In this document: in pieces, positions 6,626-11,235 of the stretch | Layout: every line of letters begins with the position of its first letter | How positions within the stretch are numbered: position 1 is the first letter of the stretch | DNA from: Gammaproteobacteria bacterium UBA2810 | Lineage (GTDB): Bacteria > Pseudomonadota > Gammaproteobacteria > Enterobacterales > Succinivibrionaceae | Direction of reading: 5' to 3' | Assembly: GCA_002351705.1 (NCBI GenBank) | Contig: DEHC01000034.1 | Coordinates: 1 to 11,235 of the forward strand | DNA: 11,235 nt | The notes under the pieces: generated by a model | The model's input: the letters and a program-made list of their open reading frames with translations, nothing else | What the model was told of the DNA's origin: nothing | Databases searched by the model: none | Position numbers and translations under genes: made by a program

Positions 6626-7061
6626 TATTTTTCGGAAAATTTTATTTTTGCACTGATTTAATCACACATATGCACCAATTTAATGCGTATTATGGTGAAT
6701 GCACAAAATTCGGGCGTAAAAAGGGTAATCAGTCGTATAATCAGATCATTCGGTTTTGCTATTTCAGGAATCTTGCAACCAGCCAGGGACTCATGCAGTC
6801 AAAGGCCGCCTGCCGCACCTGTACTGCGATTCAAGGCGCATGGCATCCTGCCTGTGAGCGGCAGAGCCGCATGCGTGATTTGTTTTCCAGGTGTCCGATG
6901 GCTGAGAGGCTGCCTTTGTTCAGCTATTTCAGAAATTCACCCGAAGAACAATATAAATCACAAAAAAGTTGCGCTCATATTATAAAATTGCACTGTTGTA
7001 GATGTGATTTGCGGCCAGACTTTTCAGAACATTCCTGAAATGCGGGCACGAAGCAGTTTCT
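6626..7061. other. Long gene-poor divergent region with a nested hairpin
   Basis: Two overlapping plus-strand frames (6670-7038 and 6683-6985) are open but have no recognisable similarity, no good Shine-Dalgarno and a shadow-like composition, so I do not call them genes. The first 60 bases are AT-rich. A consensus TATAAT lies at 6736-6741 on the plus strand without a clear -35. A nested hairpin occupies 6837-6875: CGCATG pairs with CATGCG (6870-6875) and CTGCC (6848-6852) with GGCAG (6860-6864). TTTCAG (7022-7027) pairs with CTGAAA (7035-7040) just upstream of the next promoter. It could hold a small RNA, but no T-tract terminator is visible. Confidence 0.45.
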
Positions 7062-7089
7062 TTGCGATCAGACAAGTCACCTTTATTCT
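7062..7089 (+). promoter_or_regulatory. Possible promoter of the 7108 gene
   Basis: TTGCGA (7062-7067) and TATTCT (7084-7089) are separated by 16 bases and end 18 bases before the ATG at 7108. Both are imperfect sigma-70 hexamers. The Shine-Dalgarno sequence is weak (GGA at 7101-7103). Confidence 0.3.
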
Positions 7090-7107
7090 CATATACGGAC
7101 GGACCCA

Positions 7108-7716
7108 ATGAACAGCGAGCAGGATGCAGCCAGGCTGCTTGAAAAGAGACTTTCCAGAACACCTCTCTATACAGCTATCGTACTGCACGGGATCTGCCTG
7201 GTGCTCTCCATAGCGGCGCTCGGCTTTTTCTTCGCCCTGGTCTCGGCTCCTGAAGGAACTGCGCCGGTCGGGCAGAGCTTTGCGCTTGTCTGCTCAGTTG
7301 CATTCCTCGTAGTCGTTTTCTATTTCGGCTACAACTTCCGCTACTATATGCTTATTCTGCTGGCGCTGAACTGGACGCTGAGCCATGACGGCCTTAAAAC
7401 CGAGAAGGTAAATGCCGTGAAGCTGGTGAAGGGCAGCGCATGCGTCTTCGGCTTCAGGAAATGCGGAGTTTCATTCCCTTCTTTTGCCGCAGTTCTGCAG
7501 CGTACGACCACAAAAGGGAAAAAGTCCGGGGAGACCGGAGAGACAGAGTCCCACCAGCAGAAGATCAGCATTTCCTTCCTGGAAAAGATCCCCGGGGAGG
7601 ACTTCTCAGGCTCTGCGCTTCTTCTTACATCAAAGCTCAATACCGCTGATGCGCATTTCGCAAGGCCGGTCGACAAGGAACTGGTGTTCCTCCTGCCGGA
7701 AAATGATCTTCTCTGA
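7108..7716 (+). CDS. Unrecognised membrane-anchored protein
   Basis: I do not recognise this 202-residue protein. A short polar, basic N-terminus (1-20) is followed by hydrophobic spans at about 22-45 and 56-75. A third, less certain, hydrophobic stretch at 77-90 is rich in aromatic residues. The rest (about 95-202) is soluble, with a charged linker near 132-155 (TTTKGKKSGETGETE) and a mixed beta-like C-terminal part, probably cytoplasmic. No catalytic motif is visible. It is the only plus-strand gene between dapD and glnD, convergent with glnD and divergent from dapD, so it forms its own unit. Good codon use and a coherent two-span profile argue for a real gene; a family assignment would need profile searches. 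Confidence 0.7.
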   Translation: MNSEQDAARLLEKRLSRTPLYTAIVLHGICLVLSIAALGFFFALVSAPEGTAPVGQSFALVCSVAFLVVVFYFGYNFRYYMLILLALNWTLSHDGLKTEKVNAVKLVKGSACVFGFRKCGVSFPSFAAVLQRTTTKGKKSGETGETESHQQKISISFLEKIPGEDFSGSALLLTSKLNTADAHFARPVDKELVFLLPENDLL

Positions 7717-7744
7717 TCTTTCTGAAGCATCCAATGAGCCGAGA

Positions 7745-7773
7745 GGCTGAGTCCTGACAACGAGCTGTCAGCC
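7745..7773. other. Hairpin between convergent 7108 gene and glnD
   Basis: CTGACA (7754-7759) pairs with TGTCAG (7766-7771), and GGCTGA (7745-7750) can alternatively pair with TCAGCC (7768-7773). There is no T-tract after the hairpin on either strand. It may protect mRNA 3' ends or support factor-dependent termination, but it is not a standard intrinsic terminator. Confidence 0.4.
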
Positions 7774-7880
7774 AAAAACTACAATGAAGAGGGGACGCGG
7801 GCTCCACTTTTCCTAATTGCACCGGAATCCCACGTTCAGACTATCTCTCTGAGCTATGCGTATCAGCGTCACAGTGCGGC

Positions 7881-10508
7881 TTATTCTATCTTCAGGCGCT
7901 CCTGCAGGAGCTCGGAGAGCTCCTTCTCCTTTTCCTCAGAAAGGCATTTCCCCATGCTGTCGTTGATGGTGAATGTATCGTCAGCGCGCTCGCCCGTTGT
8001 CGAAATCTTTGCTCCAACGATATTGATGCCGAGCTCCTGGAAGGCATAGGCGATGGTCGAGAGGAGCCCCGGTCGGTCGAGTGCCGAGATCTGCACCCTG
8101 GTCTGGTTCTCCTTGAAGCGCTTCAGGAAAGTGATGACCGTCGGGATGTGGAATTCCAGATACTTCTTCGGTATAGGCTTGATGACAGGCATTTTGAAAT
8201 TCGGATCAGTAAGGCCCTTCTCCACTGAGCTGATGATTGACGGAGCCCTGTTCTGAATATACTGATCTCCCTCGTCCTCACGGAGGACGAAGGTGTCGAG
8301 CGCCCAGCCGTCCGTGGTGTTCATGATCTCAGCCTCGACAATGTCGGCGTTCTTGGAGCAGAGGATCCTCGTGACGATGGCGAAAAGCCCATTCTTGTCC
8401 CTGCAGAATACGAAGAGCTCCACTCCGCCGTGCACGGGCTGACCAAGCCTTATGAGCGGAACGTCAGAGCTTCTGTCATAGTCAAGGATGCATCTTGTGT
8501 GGTAGCTGATCTGCGACCTGCTGTTCTTGCAGAAATAGTCATCGGTGAATGTTGCCCAGAGCATCCTCACCCTTGACTCCTCGTAGCCGGTGTTGGTGAG
8601 GCTCTCGAGCGCGTAGCGCTGGTTCTCGGCTATCTGCAACTCGCGGTAGATCGGGTGTCCGACTCCCTGGCGGAGCGCGAGCTGGGTGGAGTAGTAGAGC
8701 TCGCGGAAGAGCGAGACCTTCCACTCGTTCCACTCGTGGTTGTTGGTCGCGCAGATGTCGACGACCGTGAGACAGTAGAGGGCCTTGAGATGCTCCTCGT
8801 CGCCGACCGTCGCGGCAAAGTCCTGCACAATCTCCTCGCTCGAGATGTCGCGCCTGAGGGCGGTCTGCGAGAACTCAAGGTGATTCCGGACCAGCCAGGC
8901 GACAAATCTGCAGTCATACTCGTCAAGCCCGTGCAGGCGGCAGAAGCTCAGCGCCTCACCCTCGCCGAGCACGGCATGATGGCCGCCGCGTCCTTTCGCG
9001 ATGTCATGGAGGAGAGTGGCGATGGTGAGGAGCATGGGCTTCTGCAGGCTGTGGTAGATGTTGTTGAAGAGAACGAACTCCCTCTTCTTCCCGTCGTCAT
9101 GGGTGAAGTACCAGATGTTCTGCAGCGCCATGACGGTGTGCTCGTCGACGGTGTAGAAGTGGAACATGTCGAACTGCATCTGCCCGACGATCTTCTCCCA
9201 CTGCTGGAAGTACTTGGAGAGCACTCCGTGGACGTGCATCTGCGGCAGGGCAAAGCGGAGCGAGTCAGGGTTCGAGAGTATCTTAAGGAAGCCCCGCCTG
9301 CAGTCCTCATTCTCATTGAGGTAGCCGTAGATCTGCCGCCTTGCGCTGTCGAGGGCCCTTACGCAGCTGTGGTAGATTCCGTCGATTTCCGGCCTCTGCG
9401 CGATGTCAAGGAACATTTCGAGCATCCTCACGGGCCTCTCGGCGAAGACCTCAGGCCTCTCGGCGTCGATTCTGCTTCCCCTGATGATGAAGTCATCGTC
9501 AATGACGGTTATCTTCCCGTAGGGACCGGGGCCCTCGATTCTCTCCTCGAGGATTTCCATGATGACGCCGGTGATCTCGTCAACGCGGCGGACGACCTGG
9601 AAGAAGCGGTTCATGAACTGCTCTACGGGCCTGTTCCCCTCGCCGACGTAGCCCAGGATCTCCGCGACCTTCTTCTGCCGGTCGAAGAGCAGGCGGTTGT
9701 CGTTTTTCGCAATGGAGAGCTGCAGGGCGAATCTCGTCCTGAAGAGGAAATACTCGCAGGTTGTGAGCTCGCTGTACTCGGTCGGGGTCAGGTAGCCCTT
9801 GGCCGCAAGATCGCTGAGGTTCGCGGAGCCGTCAAGCTTCTTTGCTATCCAGACTATGGTCTGGATGTCGCGGAGGCCGCCCTGGTTGTTCTTGAGATCA
9901 GGCTCGAGGAGGTAGACCGTGTCGTTGTAATAGCGGTGCCGTTCCTCCTGCTCCTTCTTCTTCGCCCGGAAAAATTCCTTCATGGGCCAGAAATCCGGAG
10001 CGCAGGTCTTCTTCGCGAGCGCTAGGAAGGTCTCCTCGGAGCCGTAGATGAACCTTGCCTCGAGGAGGTTCGTGGCGATTGTTATGTCGCCGAGCCCCTC
10101 GCTGACGCACTCGTCGACCGTCCTCACCGAGTGCCCGATGTCAATCGTGGTGTCCCAGAGCATCGTGATGTAGGAGCTCACGAGCTCTCCCATGTCATCG
10201 CTGAGAGGCGTGCGGGTCACGACGAGGATGTCGATGTCAGTGTAGGGATGGAGCTCCATCCTGCCGTATCCGCCTACCGCGACAAGCGCGAGATCCGGGA
10301 TTTTCTCCTTGAGATCGAGCTGATCCGCGCATTTACGGAGCAGGTTGTCGACGAAGCAGCAACGGAGCTCGGAGAGCTCGTTTATGCCTGCACCGGAGAG
10401 GAACTTCTTCTTCAGGTATTCAGTGAACTTCCTGACGCTCTCCTTGCTGCTCTGCAGGGTGACAGGCTGTTTGCCGAGGATCTTGCTTACGACCAGCTGA
10501 CTTGTCAT
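7881..10508 (-). CDS. glnD: Bifunctional PII uridylyltransferase/uridylyl-removing enzyme GlnD
   Basis: GlnD senses glutamine, uridylylating PII proteins when glutamine is low and removing UMP when it is high, and so controls glutamine synthetase and the Ntr response. The 875 residues compare with 890 in E. coli. The nucleotidyltransferase motif GGYGRMELHPYTDID is at 79-93, with metal-binding Asp91 and Asp93. The middle part has LEPDLKNNQGGLRDIQ (201-216). The HD domain contains His457 (DEHT), LLHDIAKGRGGHH (499-511) and RNHLEFSQTA (541-550). Two C-terminal ACT domains at about 695-765 and 803-872 (DRPGLLSTIA at 811-820) sense glutamine. All key residues are present, so both activities are expected. 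ATG at 10508 is preceded by GGAG seven bases upstream. The gene lies 86 bases after map in the same direction and may share its transcript. I see no intrinsic terminator after it. Confidence 0.97.
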   Translation of the reverse strand: MTSQLVVSKILGKQPVTLQSSKESVRKFTEYLKKKFLSGAGINELSELRCCFVDNLLRKCADQLDLKEKIPDLALVAVGGYGRMELHPYTDIDILVVTRTPLSDDMGELVSSYITMLWDTTIDIGHSVRTVDECVSEGLGDITIATNLLEARFIYGSEETFLALAKKTCAPDFWPMKEFFRAKKKEQEERHRYYNDTVYLLEPDLKNNQGGLRDIQTIVWIAKKLDGSANLSDLAAKGYLTPTEYSELTTCEYFLFRTRFALQLSIAKNDNRLLFDRQKKVAEILGYVGEGNRPVEQFMNRFFQVVRRVDEITGVIMEILEERIEGPGPYGKITVIDDDFIIRGSRIDAERPEVFAERPVRMLEMFLDIAQRPEIDGIYHSCVRALDSARRQIYGYLNENEDCRRGFLKILSNPDSLRFALPQMHVHGVLSKYFQQWEKIVGQMQFDMFHFYTVDEHTVMALQNIWYFTHDDGKKREFVLFNNIYHSLQKPMLLTIATLLHDIAKGRGGHHAVLGEGEALSFCRLHGLDEYDCRFVAWLVRNHLEFSQTALRRDISSEEIVQDFAATVGDEEHLKALYCLTVVDICATNNHEWNEWKVSLFRELYYSTQLALRQGVGHPIYRELQIAENQRYALESLTNTGYEESRVRMLWATFTDDYFCKNSRSQISYHTRCILDYDRSSDVPLIRLGQPVHGGVELFVFCRDKNGLFAIVTRILCSKNADIVEAEIMNTTDGWALDTFVLREDEGDQYIQNRAPSIISSVEKGLTDPNFKMPVIKPIPKKYLEFHIPTVITFLKRFKENQTRVQISALDRPGLLSTIAYAFQELGINIVGAKISTTGERADDTFTINDSMGKCLSEEKEKELSELLQERLKIE

Positions 10509-10547
10509 GGCGGCTCTCCGGTTAATGGGGACGGGCGGTGAGATTGA

Positions 10548-10592
10548 GGGCCCGCATGATGCACGGGCCCATTGCCATTTTACATTATGGCA
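10548..10592 (-). other. Two tandem hairpins in the map-glnD gap
   Basis: TGCCAT (10573-10578) pairs with ATGGCA (10587-10592), only two bases beyond the map stop. GGGCCCG (10548-10554) pairs with CGGGCCC (10564-10570) around a nine-base loop. Neither is followed by a T-tract on the minus strand. Their position between two genes that may be cotranscribed suggests a role in mRNA processing, stability or partial attenuation; this is inference. Confidence 0.5.
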
Positions 10593-10594
10593 GA

Positions 10595-11235
10595 TCAGGC
10601 ATGATGGATAATGCGATCTATGTGGCCTTCTTCCTCAGAGCGGTAGGTCAGGATCTCGACTCCGTCCTCGGTTACGAGGAGGGTGTGCTCGTACTGCGCG
10701 GAGGGCTGCCCGTCCTGGGTGGTGACGGTCCATCCGTTGTGCTTGTTGACGCGGCACTTCCAGGTTCCGGCGTTGATCATGGGTTCGATGGTGAAGGTCA
10801 TGCCTGGCTCGAGTGTGAAGTGGTTGCGGTTCCTGAAATGAAGCACCTCAGGCTCCTGGTGGAACTCACGGCCGACGCCGTGCCCGCAGTAGTCGCGCAC
10901 GACTGAGAAGTTGTTCTTCTCTGCGATGGGCTGGATGATGTCACCGACAATAGTGAGATCAACGCCGGGCCTTATGGCCTTTATCGCCTCATAGAGGCAC
11001 TCCTGGGTGACCTCGCAGAGCCTCTTGTTCCTTGGGCTCGTCTCGCCTCCGACAATGTACATGCGGGAGGTGTCGCCGTAGAAGTCATCCTTTATGACAG
11101 TGACGTCGATGTTGACGATGTCGCCCTTGTGCAGGTGCTTTGCGCCCGGGATGCCATGGCACACCTCCTCGTTGACGGAGATGCAGGTGTTCTTCGGGTA
11201 GCCCTGGTAGTTCAGGCAGGCAGGGATTGCCTCCT
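10595..11235 (-). CDS. map: Type I methionine aminopeptidase, C-terminal part
   Basis: Map removes the initiator Met from new proteins in the cytosol using a two-metal site. The gene is cut by the right edge of the window; about 212 residues to the TGA stop are visible, beginning EAIPACLNYQGYPKNTC, which matches E. coli Map about a fifth of the way in. All five metal ligands are present: Asp in NIDVTV, Asp eleven residues later in YGDTS, His in GHGVGREFH, Glu in FTIEPM and Glu in QYEHT. The CHGIP segment is also conserved. The gene lies upstream of glnD in the same direction, the same order as in E. coli. The start and promoter are outside the window. Confidence 0.96.
   Translation of the reverse strand, partial: EAIPACLNYQGYPKNTCISVNEEVCHGIPGAKHLHKGDIVNIDVTVIKDDFYGDTSRMYIVGGETSPRNKRLCEVTQECLYEAIKAIRPGVDLTIVGDIIQPIAEKNNFSVVRDYCGHGVGREFHQEPEVLHFRNRNHFTLEPGMTFTIEPMINAGTWKCRVNKHNGWTVTTQDGQPSAQYEHTLLVTEDGVEILTYRSEEEGHIDRIIHHA

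Noticed and set aside
6670..7038. Small plus-strand genes upstream of the 7108 gene
   Set aside because: Two overlapping frames compete, neither has a good ribosome-binding site or recognisable similarity, and both are rich in Cys, Arg and Ser in the manner of non-coding translation.
8655..10025. A 456-codon open frame on the plus strand inside glnD
   Set aside because: It is antisense to an intact, motif-complete GlnD. Its product is a low-information shadow rich in Glu, Val, Leu and Asp, as expected opposite a GC-rich coding frame.

Overview
The window looks like a chromosomal stretch of a gammaproteobacterium. Map, GlnD, DapD and FolD all read as gammaproteobacterial orthologues, and a LamB maltoporin relic followed by MalM is a maltose-operon arrangement of that class. 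Moderate GC content and protein flavour would fit a gut or rumen Succinivibrionaceae-type organism, but that family placement is inference and low confidence.

Layout. Positions 1-797 hold the 3' part of an IS1634-like (IS4 superfamily) transposase whose start lies left of the window. About 190 bases without a recognisable gene follow. Positions 987-2256 are a decayed maltoporin gene (lamB) with no signal-peptide end, an in-frame TGA, a 7-bp near-tandem duplication that shifts the frame, an in-frame TAA, and loss of the native stop. Next is an intact malM-type lipoprotein gene (2415-3476) with a strong terminator. A palindrome-rich 250-bp gap follows.

From there nearly all genes are on the minus strand: an unrecognised multi-span membrane protein (3783-4433), folD (4531-5394), dapD (5700-6521), glnD (7881-10508) and the 3' part of map (10595 to the window edge). 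folD and dapD each have a good intrinsic terminator, so they are probably separate transcription units. map and glnD are 86 bp apart and may be cotranscribed. A plus-strand gene for an unrecognised membrane-anchored protein (7108-7716) sits between glnD and dapD, with a gene-poor 440-bp stretch upstream of it.

The minus-strand block is housekeeping: N-terminal methionine removal (Map), nitrogen sensing by PII uridylylation (GlnD), the succinylase step of lysine/diaminopimelate synthesis (DapD) and one-carbon folate metabolism (FolD). The left third is the accessory part, with a maltose operon damaged beside an insertion sequence. I found no CRISPR array, tRNA, rRNA, defence cassette or clearly novel multi-gene system. 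The most useful leads are the layered lamB decay beside a preserved malM, a perfect inverted repeat over the dapD promoter, two unknown membrane protein genes, and two structured intergenic stretches.
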